A stretch of 32,369 nt of DNA from a virus. A program made the position numbers and the translations under genes. Under the pieces are notes generated by a model. That model saw only the letters and a list, made by a program, of their open reading frames with translations. It made no database searches and was not told where the DNA came from. Of the stretch, positions 5,880 through 14,533 are shown piece after piece. Each line of letters begins with the position of its first letter. The first letter of the stretch is position 1. The stretch lies in IMG/VR virus record IMGVR_UViG_3300005962_000004, positions 1-32,369 of that record. The stretch is one strand, 5' to 3'.

Positions 5880-8088
5880 ACTGCAGGTGGTAATTGGTGC
5901 GGATGTGAATGCTGCCGTACAGGGCATCCGTGGGGCGATGGGACAAATCCAGCAAGCCGGAATGACTGCACTTGGAGTATTTACTGGCAATCTGCTCTAT
6001 GGTGCGGTGCAGCAGGCCGGCCAGGCACTCATTGGCTTGGGACAGGATGCTCTACAATCCACAGTTAGTTGGGAACGGTTACGCTTTTCGATTGAATCGC
6101 TAATGGCCAGCGAGTTGCGGGCGAAAGATTCGACATTATCAGTGGCCGATGCACTTAATCTGGCCAAAGGACAGGCCGCTGATACGCTTAAATGGATTCA
6201 GGATTTGGCTATCATCTCGCCGTTTCCGACGGAAGTAGTTGCACAAGTTTTTCAGATGCAAATGCGCATGGGCCAAACAAGCGACCAGGCCAAAACGCTG
6301 ACGAAAGCTTTGCTGGATATGGGCGCGGCGACTGGCCTGAGCGGCGAAAATCTGTACGGTGCAGGCCTGGCCCTATCACAAATCGGCGGGAGCGCAAAGC
6401 TCTCCGCTCAGGATCTGCATCAATTGATAAATGCCGGGATTCCGGTAAATGAAATTTTGCAAGAAATGGGAATTACGTGGGACCAACTCGGGAAAAAAGC
6501 GGTATCAGGCCAGGCATTTATAGACGCTTTTATTAAAAAAGCGGGTGAATTTTCCGGGTCTGTTGACCGCATGCAAGGTTCGTGGTCTGCGATGCTTGGC
6601 GCACTGAGTGACGCGAAGGACGTTGGCTTGCGGGAATTGTTCGCAGGCGTGTTTACGGCGTTGCAGCCGGTGGTACAGCAATTCTCAGATTGGCTGCTTG
6701 GCCCAGGAATGGAAAAGTTGAGGCAACTCGGTGCTGATTTGGGGATGCTTGCTGTTCGGCTCATTGCAATTGGCAAGGCACTATTTACGTCAGGGGCTTT
6801 TTCCCAGCAATTTAATGTCGCGCTTGGGCGCCTCTCGCCAACGCTACGCGAAATCTGGGAAAAAATCTCGCCATTCATTCAGCAGGGATTGGCTTGGATT
6901 TCGGAGCACAAGCAAGAGGTTATTGCTGCGCTGACCGGTATGGCGATAGCATTTGGTGCATTAACCATCATCGGGGCGATTTCGGGGCTGATTACTGCGT
7001 TGGCCAATCCTATCACGCTAATCATTGCACTGGCAGGTTTGCTGGCAGTGGCATGGCAAAAGGACTGGGGTGGGATCCAGAGGAAGACAGCAGCGGTATG
7101 GGCATGGCTTAAACAAACATTTATACAGGTGACATCGTGGATAAGAATCAATATCCCAACTGTGCTGAAGACGTTGAAAAAGACATGGGATACCATCTGG
7201 GAAGGTATCCAATCGGTTGTCTCTACGGTGCTATCAGCAATAGCAAGCGTTATGCGGGCGTGGCAGACGGCAATGAAGGGTGACTGGCGTGCGTTTGGGA
7301 CGCACTTACAGCGAACCTGGGACGCCGTCTGGGGAAGTATCCAGGCAGTCGTTTCAGCGGTACTGTCAGTGATGATGAGCATTATGCGTGCATGGCAAGC
7401 CGCGATGAAGGGCGACTGGCGTACATTTGGGGTATACCTACTGCAGGCTTGGGATGCCGCCTGGGAAGGTATCCACACGGTCGTCTCGGCGATGCTGTCA
7501 GCAATAATGAGCATTGTGCAAGGATGGCAAGCTACATTACAGGGTGGCTGGTATGCATTTGGTGCATATTTACAGCAGGTGTGGAATAACGCGTGGAATT
7601 CGCTGGCACAGATTGTTAGCAATGCATGGGCGACGGTCAAGAATGCAGTAGAAAATCTAATAACAAACATTATCACATTTTTCATGGAAACCAACTGGAT
7701 AGAGCTTGGTGAAAGTATCATTAACGGCATAATAAATGGAATTCTAAGCAATATAGAGGCACTCATAGATGCCATATTAGATGCGGTACAAGCAATGTGG
7801 GATGCTGTAACGGATTTTTTGGGAATCGAATCGCCGTCTAAATTGTTTCGTGATGAAATCGCTGGGAATATCATGGAAGGATGGGCGCAGGGTATCCGGG
7901 CGCATATCCCGCGATTAGAAACAACAATGATTTACACGGCTAAACACATGACGTTTGCGGCTCAGCCTGCACAACCGACACGGGCAACTGGGACTGAAAT
8001 GAGTGCAATTACATTCTATGCTCCAGTGACATTCCGCGTCGAAAATGAACAGACGATGAGAAATATATTAAAGGAGCTACGAAAATGA
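5860..8088 (+). CDS. Tail tape measure protein
   Basis: A 742-residue, mainly helical protein. The N-terminus has the conserved tape measure start ('AAELQVVIGADVNAAVQGI'), then a region like 'GASGLSGENLYGAGLALSQIG' type segments with 'LHQLINAGIPVNEILQEMG' around residues 180-230. Residues ~354-400 hold two hydrophobic helices, and residues ~443-574 are three tandem 44-residue repeats starting with Trp-Asp. The C-terminal 'FLGIESPSKLFRDEI' is a typical tape measure end. It sets tail length; by the usual 1.5 Å per residue rule this would be roughly 110 nm. It starts inside the T frame with GGAG upstream. Confidence 0.9.
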   Translation: MPIRAAELQVVIGADVNAAVQGIRGAMGQIQQAGMTALGVFTGNLLYGAVQQAGQALIGLGQDALQSTVSWERLRFSIESLMASELRAKDSTLSVADALNLAKGQAADTLKWIQDLAIISPFPTEVVAQVFQMQMRMGQTSDQAKTLTKALLDMGAATGLSGENLYGAGLALSQIGGSAKLSAQDLHQLINAGIPVNEILQEMGITWDQLGKKAVSGQAFIDAFIKKAGEFSGSVDRMQGSWSAMLGALSDAKDVGLRELFAGVFTALQPVVQQFSDWLLGPGMEKLRQLGADLGMLAVRLIAIGKALFTSGAFSQQFNVALGRLSPTLREIWEKISPFIQQGLAWISEHKQEVIAALTGMAIAFGALTIIGAISGLITALANPITLIIALAGLLAVAWQKDWGGIQRKTAAVWAWLKQTFIQVTSWIRINIPTVLKTLKKTWDTIWEGIQSVVSTVLSAIASVMRAWQTAMKGDWRAFGTHLQRTWDAVWGSIQAVVSAVLSVMMSIMRAWQAAMKGDWRTFGVYLLQAWDAAWEGIHTVVSAMLSAIMSIVQGWQATLQGGWYAFGAYLQQVWNNAWNSLAQIVSNAWATVKNAVENLITNIITFFMETNWIELGESIINGIINGILSNIEALIDAILDAVQAMWDAVTDFLGIESPSKLFRDEIAGNIMEGWAQGIRAHIPRLETTMIYTAKHMTFAAQPAQPTRATGTEMSAITFYAPVTFRVENEQTMRNILKELRK
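7186..7581 (+). repeat. Three tandem 132-bp repeats in the tape measure gene
   Basis: Units start at 7186, 7318 and 7450, each beginning with TGGGA (Trp-Asp) and encoding 44 residues with a 'MKGDW..FG' core; a degenerate start of a fourth unit is at 7582. The units differ at many silent and replaced positions, so this is an old duplication kept in frame. Confidence 0.85.
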
Positions 8089-9986
8089 TTTGGAAAATTA
8101 AATCCTTCGACGGATATGTGTTTGGCAATGCATTTCTCGCGGCTGAAGACAATCCGTTGTTACAACCCGCGGTAAGCAGTAGGATGATAAAACGCGGTGC
8201 AGTTGTCGCGCCTGCGCCGGGCGGAATGACACGAGAAGGCGATTACTTGATTGTTAGCGTGGTGGGCCTGAATGAGATTAGCCGCGAGGCGATGATTAAT
8301 GCAATTGACGTAACTAATCCAAATTTGCGCGAGTTGATAGGCACTGACGATAACAATGTGGATTGGTATGTTATGGCGCGCCCGATACGGCATGTATACG
8401 ACAGAGGCCGCGATGTCCTGACGTTTGAGGTACCGGACAGGATATGGCGGCGCAAAAATAGCAGTAGCGTATCGTGGAAGGTGACGGCAAGTGGGCAGAG
8501 CCATACACTGGCAATTGGCGGCAATCGTCCGGCCCAACCGGTCATCAGTATTACGCCCCGCAGGGCAAAAGCGGGTGGTTTTGCATATGCACGCTGGATA
8601 CTGGCTTATAATCCAACCAGCAATGTCATGCTAAATTATCCATTACACATCTGTAATGCCAATCTGGATACGGCAGCGCTGGTCAGAGCAGGCAAATGCC
8701 AGGCAGATGGCGATGACATCTGGGTTATTGTAGATGGTCATCCGGTAAGTCGCTGGCTGGTTGGTATGAACACAACCACCACAAGTGTTATTGCGACAAT
8801 CAGCTTTGCGCCAAAAATCGAAATGACACTTGATACTGCCATTGCTGGCAGTGGAACGGTCAGTGAAATTGTGCTTGAGAAAACAAATGCTAATGCTGCC
8901 GCGCTAAAACGGTTAGCGGCAGTACGGAACAAAATGGTGCTGATTGACAACGAGGTCTTTACGTTTAGCGGTGTAGACAAGGCCAATTACAAATTAACTG
9001 GCGTAACACGGGCACAGCGTGGGACATCAATGGCATCTCACGCAGTAGGAGCGATTGTTCGCTGGATACAGCATGACATCTGGCTAGTATACGGCAATAG
9101 CACCATGAGGGCACCGGAAGAAGACATAGCGAAAAAACCGATTTGGAATCTATCAGCATCTACTGCGACATCATGGAGCTATACTCAGTATTATGATGCG
9201 GATTATCCCACACGGCCAGGGACGTGGACGCCATCTGTTATACAGAGTACAGGGGGGAAAAGCCGTTGGTACGGCGGAGATAAGGGAGCAGACGCCGAGC
9301 CGGCTACGCATATGGGGATGCAAGCAAAAGCATACCAGGTGGGAAATACGTGGAAATCGGAGACTGCGCAGTTAGAGTGGCGATTTTACCATCCTGGCGG
9401 AGTGACCGCTGTCAGCGCGACTGGGAAGAAATACAAAAAATTGGCGAGTTTTGGCGCAATTGCAGGATTGCAGAAGAAGAATACCAATGCATTTACAACA
9501 GTCTGGACGGAAACAGCTCCGGGGATGTCTGCTGTGTGGACGCCGTTTGCACGGCCAAATGTCTCACTGGGCGGGACATTTACGGCATTACGATTTTATT
9601 TTCAGTGCACATTGGCGGCGGCGGCGCACAATGAGGCGGATTTGCAAATTGATACACTTACGCTTACATTGGACAGCTCGAAAATCCCGCAGGTGACAGT
9701 AGGAGTTGAGACTGATAATTATTGGATGGATACGATACTGCGTGTGCGCGAGACGGGCGATGAAATCCGGCTGAGGGGCATATGCCCGATTAATAAGACG
9801 CTGATAGTGGATTGTGAGAACAAAACCGTAACATTGGATGGCGAAAATGCATTTGGATTTTTATCGCTTAACAGCGCGCGGAGTGCGTGGCTGGATTTAC
9901 CCCCCGGTACGGCAACACTGATAATGAGAGATAATGGCATTACAGACGTAGATATTACTGTCGAGTGGGAAGACCGACAGGTATGA
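8085..9986 (+). CDS. Distal tail protein (Dit-like) with a large insertion
   Basis: A 633-residue protein. It opens with 'MIWKIKSFDGYVFG' and a Dit-like beta region to about residue 130 ('WYVMARPIRHVYDRGRDVLTF'), and it closes with 'WLDLPPGTATLIMRDNG' which matches the C-terminal galectin-like end of siphovirus tail proteins. Between them is a large insert of ~350 residues, rich in Thr, Ser and Trp, with carbohydrate-binding-like composition ('WSYTQYYDADYP'). Dit proteins form the hub ring at the tail tip. It overlaps both neighbours by ATGA. The insert's role in host binding is inference. Confidence 0.7.
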   Translation: MIWKIKSFDGYVFGNAFLAAEDNPLLQPAVSSRMIKRGAVVAPAPGGMTREGDYLIVSVVGLNEISREAMINAIDVTNPNLRELIGTDDNNVDWYVMARPIRHVYDRGRDVLTFEVPDRIWRRKNSSSVSWKVTASGQSHTLAIGGNRPAQPVISITPRRAKAGGFAYARWILAYNPTSNVMLNYPLHICNANLDTAALVRAGKCQADGDDIWVIVDGHPVSRWLVGMNTTTTSVIATISFAPKIEMTLDTAIAGSGTVSEIVLEKTNANAAALKRLAAVRNKMVLIDNEVFTFSGVDKANYKLTGVTRAQRGTSMASHAVGAIVRWIQHDIWLVYGNSTMRAPEEDIAKKPIWNLSASTATSWSYTQYYDADYPTRPGTWTPSVIQSTGGKSRWYGGDKGADAEPATHMGMQAKAYQVGNTWKSETAQLEWRFYHPGGVTAVSATGKKYKKLASFGAIAGLQKKNTNAFTTVWTETAPGMSAVWTPFARPNVSLGGTFTALRFYFQCTLAAAAHNEADLQIDTLTLTLDSSKIPQVTVGVETDNYWMDTILRVRETGDEIRLRGICPINKTLIVDCENKTVTLDGENAFGFLSLNSARSAWLDLPPGTATLIMRDNGITDVDITVEWEDRQV

Positions 9987-10990
9987 GCAGAATTCTCGTT
10001 TTTGACCGCTTCGGTACGGCCTTAGATGAACTGGATGCGCTTACAAAGCGCAGTTGGTTGTTGTGTGGTGAGGGCATGTGTACGTTCCGTATGGCAACGA
10101 GCGATCCGAAGTGCACAGAGACGCTCTTGCAATTCGGGAATTTTCTGCTCATCCAGGATGATGAGCTCCCCGACTGGTGCGGTGTCATTGAGCCAGATCG
10201 CAATTGGGGATACGGCTGGGTAGAGGTGCGCGCCTATACGGTTGAGCGGCTGCTGGCAAATTGCGGCACGCCGATTCGGAAAATCACGGGAAGCGCAGGG
10301 GCAATTTTTGCGCAGCTTATCAGCATCTATAATCAACAAGCGTCTATGCCGTTTGTGCTTGGAACGGTATATCGCGGAGGGCCGCAACGCGAGGAAACGC
10401 TGGGTGACAGTGTGTATGAGCATCTCAAGCGGGTATGTGAGAGAAGCGGAAATTACTGGCGGTTTGTGCCAGGCATTAAAAACGGCCAGCTGATTATTAG
10501 AGCTGAGTGGCTTGAGTCGCTGGGAGAAAATAACAATCAATTATTGGCGGAAGGACTGAATCTGGCTTTGGAGGAGCCGCTTATGACCGAGTACGGCCCC
10601 ATCTGGAATGTCGTCACAGGGCTGGGAGACGCATCTACAACAGGAAGCAGACTGAGCGTCACGGTGGAGGACGCGGAGAGCATAAACAAATTCGGACGGC
10701 GGAGTACATCCATCGTCTTTTCGGGCAATACCACGTTCCCCGCCCTGGAGCAGAACGCGCGCGAGTATCTGCGGCGATACTCGCAACCGCTGAAACAGGT
10801 GACGGCAAAAATTGTTCGCAACGGAGATGTTTTCCAAAACTTACGAATCGGTGACTGGTATCAGGTGTCATTGTCCAGTGCTGGATTTACCGCCGGCATG
10901 CTGGGCTATCAGGCAACCATGCGGCTGATTGGTATGGAGCGGGATGACGAGACGGATACAGTGGATGCAGTAATGATGGAGGAGGCATGA
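9983..10990 (+). CDS. Tail tip hub / baseplate protein (Tal-like, gp37-type)
   Basis: A 335-residue protein starting 'MSRILVFDRFGTALDEL'. The pattern of a strand-rich N-terminal domain with 'GNFLLIQDDELPDWCGVIE' and 'VRAYTVERLLANCGTPI', followed by a domain with 'LGDSVYEHLKRVCERSGNYWRF', fits the T4 gp27-like hub domains of siphovirus tail-associated proteins (ReqiPepy6 gp37-like family). It should sit below the distal tail ring and link to the fibres. The start at 9983 follows the ATGA overlap; an in-frame GTG at 9965 is less likely. Confidence 0.7.
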   Translation: MSRILVFDRFGTALDELDALTKRSWLLCGEGMCTFRMATSDPKCTETLLQFGNFLLIQDDELPDWCGVIEPDRNWGYGWVEVRAYTVERLLANCGTPIRKITGSAGAIFAQLISIYNQQASMPFVLGTVYRGGPQREETLGDSVYEHLKRVCERSGNYWRFVPGIKNGQLIIRAEWLESLGENNNQLLAEGLNLALEEPLMTEYGPIWNVVTGLGDASTTGSRLSVTVEDAESINKFGRRSTSIVFSGNTTFPALEQNAREYLRRYSQPLKQVTAKIVRNGDVFQNLRIGDWYQVSLSSAGFTAGMLGYQATMRLIGMERDDETDTVDAVMMEEA

Positions 10991-10991
10991 C

Positions 10992-11294
10992 ATGAGCGCA
11001 CTGGATATGGCCATACCTGGCAACATTTTGGAGCGGCTGGAACGACTGGAAGCGGCTGTGCGCGCATTGCAAATGCGCAACGTCGAGGCGGTATCTATTG
11101 ACGAGATAGCAGCAGATTTGGGAGAGATAGCAGTTGGGAGCATCATTAATTTATCCTCAACAGCGATGATGACGAAAAATGTTATCAGAGACGGTGAGAC
11201 GCTGTACATTCCTGCGGACTATGTCTATATTGTTCCGCTTCGGATACAAGTTGACGGCGACCTTGAAATTGACGGAGAGGTGATGGTGCTATGA
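10992..11294 (+). CDS. Small tail-tip / fibre-base protein
   Basis: A 100-residue protein with an N-terminal coiled-coil helix ('NILERLERLEAAVRALQM') and a C-terminal beta segment ('LYIPADYVYIVPLRIQVDG', then 'LEIDGEVMVL'). Trimeric fibre pieces often have this form: a short coiled coil followed by beta strands. It overlaps the following fibre gene by ATGA and so is probably coupled to it. Family not recognised; the fibre role is inferred from form and place. Confidence 0.6.
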   Translation: MSALDMAIPGNILERLERLEAAVRALQMRNVEAVSIDEIAADLGEIAVGSIINLSSTAMMTKNVIRDGETLYIPADYVYIVPLRIQVDGDLEIDGEVMVL

Positions 11295-12658
11295 GCATTA
11301 ATATTCCCATCAACACTGGAGATGTTGATGAGCCCGCGAGCGGACGTCTGATAATCTATGCAAAATCGGATGGGTTGTATATCCGCAGAGCAGGTGATCC
11401 GACGGGACTGCGTCTACGGCTGGGCGCAGACGACACCATGTCATCGCAATTGCTCAACAATAGTACATTAACGCTGAGATATGGTAACGTTGTAATCTGG
11501 GATAGCACAGCGGATGCAGCGGTAAAATTAACCAATATAAAGGGCGATTACCGTGTAGCGGGAGTGGTCAACGCGCCGGCAATTGGGCCGGGCAGTATTG
11601 GCGGGGTAATGACACAGGCTGGAGAGATTGTAGATGTCTTGTGTGACACGGAGGCTGTCGCGCGCGGAATGTTCTTGGTTACAAGCACGGTGCCTGGACG
11701 CGCGACCGCAAACGGCTATTGGAGGACGGATAATGCATTTGCGATTGCCTTAAGTGCAAAAGCAGCAGGTAGTGAGGGGATGGTACGGGCAGTGTTAATG
11801 CAGGGATTGCGGACGATAATTGTGGGCAATGCGGGTTGGGCGTTGGGCGGTTCCACCGGCGAGATAACAAACAATTCACAAAAATTGACATTTGCCAACG
11901 AGACTTGGGTATCAGTCTCGGCGGCAGCAATGCCAATAGCTCTGATAGCGCAGGCTGGACTGGGATATGGGATAACGGCTGGCTATTCAATTGGGGGCAC
12001 TGACAATACGAATAATTATGCGACAGCATATAAGCTCAATCTGGCAAGCGAAACAATCGGCACGGCAAGTGGGGCAAATCTTGGAACAGCGCGTAGAGGT
12101 TTGCGCTATGGACATAATGCAACCAACAAGGGATGGGTAGTTGGCGGATATACCAACGCAAACGTTAGCATAACGGATAAGATTACATTTGCAACAGATT
12201 TACGGAGCGCAGGCGCAGATTTGAGTGTATTAGATGCGCGTCGGGTTGGTGTAGGAGACGGAACACAGATTTTTACGGTAGGTTCGGCGGAGCCAACTAA
12301 CCGCATTTTGGTTGGAACGGAGACAATCTCAGCCTACACAGACGCTAATATCACAGTATCACTGAATTATTGCTCGATGGCATTCCCTGCCAGAAACGGC
12401 TACTATGTACAGGGGACAAGCGGTGCAAAAATCAATTTCGCGAGCGGAATTGGGAGCAGAGGCCCGGGAACGGCGGGAGTGCATAATATAGCCAATGGGA
12501 TAACGAATGGAATAGCAATTGGATATGTAGCAGGGAATGATGCCGCTCCGATGGGCACAACAGAGAGATTCAACCCGGCAACAGAGATATTCTCAGCTTC
12601 AGGAACGATGAGCGCAGGAAAATATAATGCGGCGGTATTCAGCGTAGGAGCATATTGA
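11291..12658 (+). CDS. Tail fibre with kelch-like beta-propeller (receptor-binding candidate)
   Basis: A 455-residue protein. Residues 1-~180 look like a fibre shaft or attachment part ('LIIYAKSDGLYIRRAG'). From about residue 182 there are six or seven repeats of ~45 residues beginning with a GG-containing strand such as 'GWALGGSTG', 'GYSIGGTDN', 'GWVVGGYTN' and continuing with 'KLTFAN' or 'KITFATDL'. This is the kelch/galactose-oxidase-like pattern found in some phage fibre proteins and suggests a sugar-binding propeller. As the last long tail gene before unknowns it is the best candidate for host recognition. Confidence 0.7.
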   Translation: MSINIPINTGDVDEPASGRLIIYAKSDGLYIRRAGDPTGLRLRLGADDTMSSQLLNNSTLTLRYGNVVIWDSTADAAVKLTNIKGDYRVAGVVNAPAIGPGSIGGVMTQAGEIVDVLCDTEAVARGMFLVTSTVPGRATANGYWRTDNAFAIALSAKAAGSEGMVRAVLMQGLRTIIVGNAGWALGGSTGEITNNSQKLTFANETWVSVSAAAMPIALIAQAGLGYGITAGYSIGGTDNTNNYATAYKLNLASETIGTASGANLGTARRGLRYGHNATNKGWVVGGYTNANVSITDKITFATDLRSAGADLSVLDARRVGVGDGTQIFTVGSAEPTNRILVGTETISAYTDANITVSLNYCSMAFPARNGYYVQGTSGAKINFASGIGSRGPGTAGVHNIANGITNGIAIGYVAGNDAAPMGTTERFNPATEIFSASGTMSAGKYNAAVFSVGAY

Positions 12659-12670
12659 TAGGAGGTTGCG

Positions 12671-13264
12671 ATGGATGACATTACGCAAGCACTTGAGCAA
12701 GCACTGAGTGAGATTGACGAATTCGCTCAGCCGCGCTCGGATTTCGCGCTGGCGCACTTTGTGGTGGCACAGCACGATTTGCCGGCGCGCCAACGAAAAC
12801 AGGTATTGGATGAATTGCAAGTGCTACTGTATGCGATCTATGACTTGCGTGATAAGCGCGAATTGGCAGAAATTGAATTAGAAGAATTGGAAGCGGCGCA
12901 AACCGATAATGATTTCGTGCGACGGCGCAATGATGTTCGGAAGAGGCAATTACGGCGTGAGATTTGGAACATTAATTTTGCCCTGCGCGGGCGCGAGCGG
13001 GAGGCGATGACGCTCCTGCGATTGCTGGAACAGATGCCGAAGTACACGCGAGAGGAGTTTGAGAGTCAAGAGGCTGAGTATTGGCGGCGACGGCTGACGC
13101 GCCAATGGCAGGAATTACAGTTGGGCGGTGGGGGGAATCTATCCAGTTTGTTGGGTATGGCTACAATGCCCGGACAGGCGATGCCGATGATAGCCGGGCA
13201 GGAAAATTTGATGAGATTGATTGATATGAGCGATGCTAAAAAATTAGAGGAAGGTGAAAAATGA
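12671..13264 (+). CDS. Coiled-coil protein, unknown (end of tail operon)
   Basis: A 197-residue protein that is almost entirely helical: 'ARQRKQVLDELQVLLYAIYD' and a long Glu/Arg/Leu coiled coil to about residue 145, then a Gly/Met-rich linker ('LLGMATMPGQAMPMI') and a charged end. AGGAGG precedes the ATG. No family recognised. Position after the fibre gene would suit a fibre chaperone or a tail accessory protein, but nothing in the sequence proves it. The stop overlaps the next start (ATGA). Confidence 0.65.
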   Translation: MDDITQALEQALSEIDEFAQPRSDFALAHFVVAQHDLPARQRKQVLDELQVLLYAIYDLRDKRELAEIELEELEAAQTDNDFVRRRNDVRKRQLRREIWNINFALRGREREAMTLLRLLEQMPKYTREEFESQEAEYWRRRLTRQWQELQLGGGGNLSSLLGMATMPGQAMPMIAGQENLMRLIDMSDAKKLEEGEK

Positions 13265-13521
13265 AGATTGCGATTGTCACGCTTCTACAGGTCGCCTATG
13301 CAATGTTAACGCAGGAGGTGGTAGATGCAAAAAAACATGGATACGACGAAGAGGTATCACGGCTACTGACGGCGCAAGCGGCGTTGCACGGCGTGATTGC
13401 TGCGCTGACGGCACAGACAGATAAGGAGGTGGATGATGCTGTCGAAAGAATAGAGCGGAGGCTGAAGGAAAGACTCCAAACAGTACGGGCAGATATGGAA
13501 AAGATGTCGCCTGACAGATGA
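13261..13521 (+). CDS. Small helical protein, unknown
   Basis: An 86-residue protein with an apolar start ('MKIAIVTLLQVAYAMLTQEV') and a charged helical C-terminal half ('VERIERRLKERLQTV'). It is coupled to the preceding gene by an ATGA overlap. It is the last gene of the structural operon before the hairpin-rich region. The N-terminal segment is too short and mixed to call a signal peptide with certainty. Function unknown. Confidence 0.6.
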   Translation: MKIAIVTLLQVAYAMLTQEVVDAKKHGYDEEVSRLLTAQAALHGVIAALTAQTDKEVDDAVERIERRLKERLQTVRADMEKMSPDR

Positions 13522-13545
13522 CGGTAGTCAACAAAATGCCAACAG

Positions 13546-13570
13546 CCCTACCCCGCTATTGGGGCAGGGG
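13546..13570 (+). terminator. Hairpin at the end of the structural operon
   Basis: CCCTACCCC (13546-13554) pairs with GGGGCAGGG (13561-13569) with one mismatch and a 6-nt loop, followed by only a short TTT. It is the first structure after the last structural gene, so termination or 3'-end protection is likely. Confidence 0.5.
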
Positions 13571-13663
13571 TTTAAGACTGCACTCAGTATGGGGGAAGAA
13601 GAAATGCAAAGCAGTGGCTCCTCCCTTGTTGCGTTACTTGCAACATGTGCACAGTATCAGGGT

Positions 13664-13699
13664 GGGGCGTGCAACCCGAAATACAGGGAAGCACGCCCC
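13664..13699. terminator. Long hairpin between convergent operons
   Basis: GGGGCGTGC (13664-13672) pairs perfectly with GCACGCCCC (13691-13699); inside, CCC and GGG can pair after a symmetric AA/AA internal loop. It lies 11 nt beyond the stop of the last minus-strand gene and could act for both directions. No T tract is visible on either side. Confidence 0.5.
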
Positions 13700-13710
13700 T
13701 AAGAACAAGC

Positions 13711-14067
13711 CTAAATTCCCAATTTGCTGAGTGCTTCCGCGAGCCGCTCCGCCGCCGGCCCAACACCTTCGGCGGATTGATATGCTTCAGCCAGTTGGCT
13801 GGCAAGCTCACGGAGCGCGGCTAAAACTTCAGACATCTCGACTTTTTCAGTTACCACGCCCAGGCCGGCGCAGTCGGGGCACGTAGTCTCCTCGCTGGCC
13901 GGCAGGTCGGCTGCCCAGACTGGCTCTTCGCCAGGAGTTGGCAGTCTGCCGTACTCCTGCTTGAACGCCAACGCCCATCTCCAGTACTCAGCCCAGATTG
14001 GGGGTTGGACGACCCCCTCACCTTTGCAGGTGGGGCAGGTTGTTTCTTTTACAATGTAAATGGTCAT
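13711..14067 (-). CDS. DnaJ-type zinc-finger protein, unknown
   Basis: A 118-residue protein with two CxxCxGxG motifs: Cys11/Cys14 ('CPTCKGEG') and Cys63/Cys66 ('CPDCAGLG'), together enough for one zinc site like half of the DnaJ Cys-rich domain. Between them is a Trp/Pro-rich stretch and after them a helical tail ('LRELASQLAEAYQSA'). It is the last gene of the first minus-strand operon and its start overlaps the stop of the preceding gene (ATGA). Function unknown; a small zinc-binding adaptor is a reasonable guess. Confidence 0.7.
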   Translation of the reverse strand: MTIYIVKETTCPTCKGEGVVQPPIWAEYWRWALAFKQEYGRLPTPGEEPVWAADLPASEETTCPDCAGLGVVTEKVEMSEVLAALRELASQLAEAYQSAEGVGPAAERLAEALSKLGI

Positions 14068-14423
14068 TCTGTCCTCCTTTTGCTGGAACGCTTAGGGCGC
14101 CCGCCGCGTTTGCCATTCTCGGCGGATGCTCGTGCCTTGCGGGGGCTTTTAATCCTGCCGAGTGTCGCGGCGGCGACGCTGACGGGAATTGGGAATAGGG
14201 AAGCAGCGGTACCAATCCACTGCTTTAGTAGCTCAAGCTCGTCCGGGGTAACCTGAACAACCTGATACCCCATCAAGAGCCATGACTCGATATCGAGCGG
14301 CATCCCGTCCTCCAAGACAACAACAGGTTGGTTGTAACTGGAGGATGGATGCGCTGTTGTTATAGTTGCTTGGATTGTATGGCGATTGCCGTCGCCGAGA
14401 ATATCAACATAAGAGAGTATCAT
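14064..14423 (-). CDS. Unknown protein with basic C-terminal tail
   Basis: A 119-residue protein. The first half is beta-like ('MILSYVDILGDGNRHTIQ', 'YNQPVVVLEDGMPLDIE') and the last ~20 residues are basic with 'NGKRGGRPKR', similar to AT-hook or ribosome-like tails that bind nucleic acid. ATG 14423 is chosen because AAAGGAG stands 9 nt upstream and the conserved structured element ends there; a longer upstream frame would run through that element. It is coupled to the next gene by ATGA. Confidence 0.65.
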   Translation of the reverse strand: MILSYVDILGDGNRHTIQATITTAHPSSSYNQPVVVLEDGMPLDIESWLLMGYQVVQVTPDELELLKQWIGTAASLFPIPVSVAAATLGRIKSPRKARASAENGKRGGRPKRSSKRRTE

Positions 14424-14533
14424 TGTTTTCTCCTTTCTGCCCCTTTGGCCGGGGCAGGGTATTAGAATCTGGTGGTTCTTCTGCCCACCTGGCTGCTTGC
14501 CATCTTGCGATGGCGAGCAGATGCTGGACAGAA
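14424..14533 (-). promoter_or_regulatory. Structured leader element, copy 1
   Basis: 110 nt filling the gap between two minus-strand genes. In minus-strand order: CCAGCATC; hairpin 1 (14493-14504 with 14509-14520, GCAA loop); the invariant CAGGTGGGCAG (14481-14491); then hairpin 2 CTGCCCC/GGGGCAG (14437-14457) with loop GGCCAAA, just before AAAGGAG. It is the most divergent of the four copies, yet hairpin 1 keeps its pairing. Confidence 0.75.

Noticed and set aside
6879-7874. Long minus-strand frame (331 codons) in the tape measure gene
   Set aside because: Antisense shadow of a repetitive helical gene; Cys/Ile/Ala-rich with no start signals.
13518-13730. 70-residue frame starting with an ATGA overlap after the last structural gene
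   Set aside because: The overlap is tempting, but the frame runs through three hairpins, is Arg/Lys/Pro-rich without pattern and ends inside the convergent gene.
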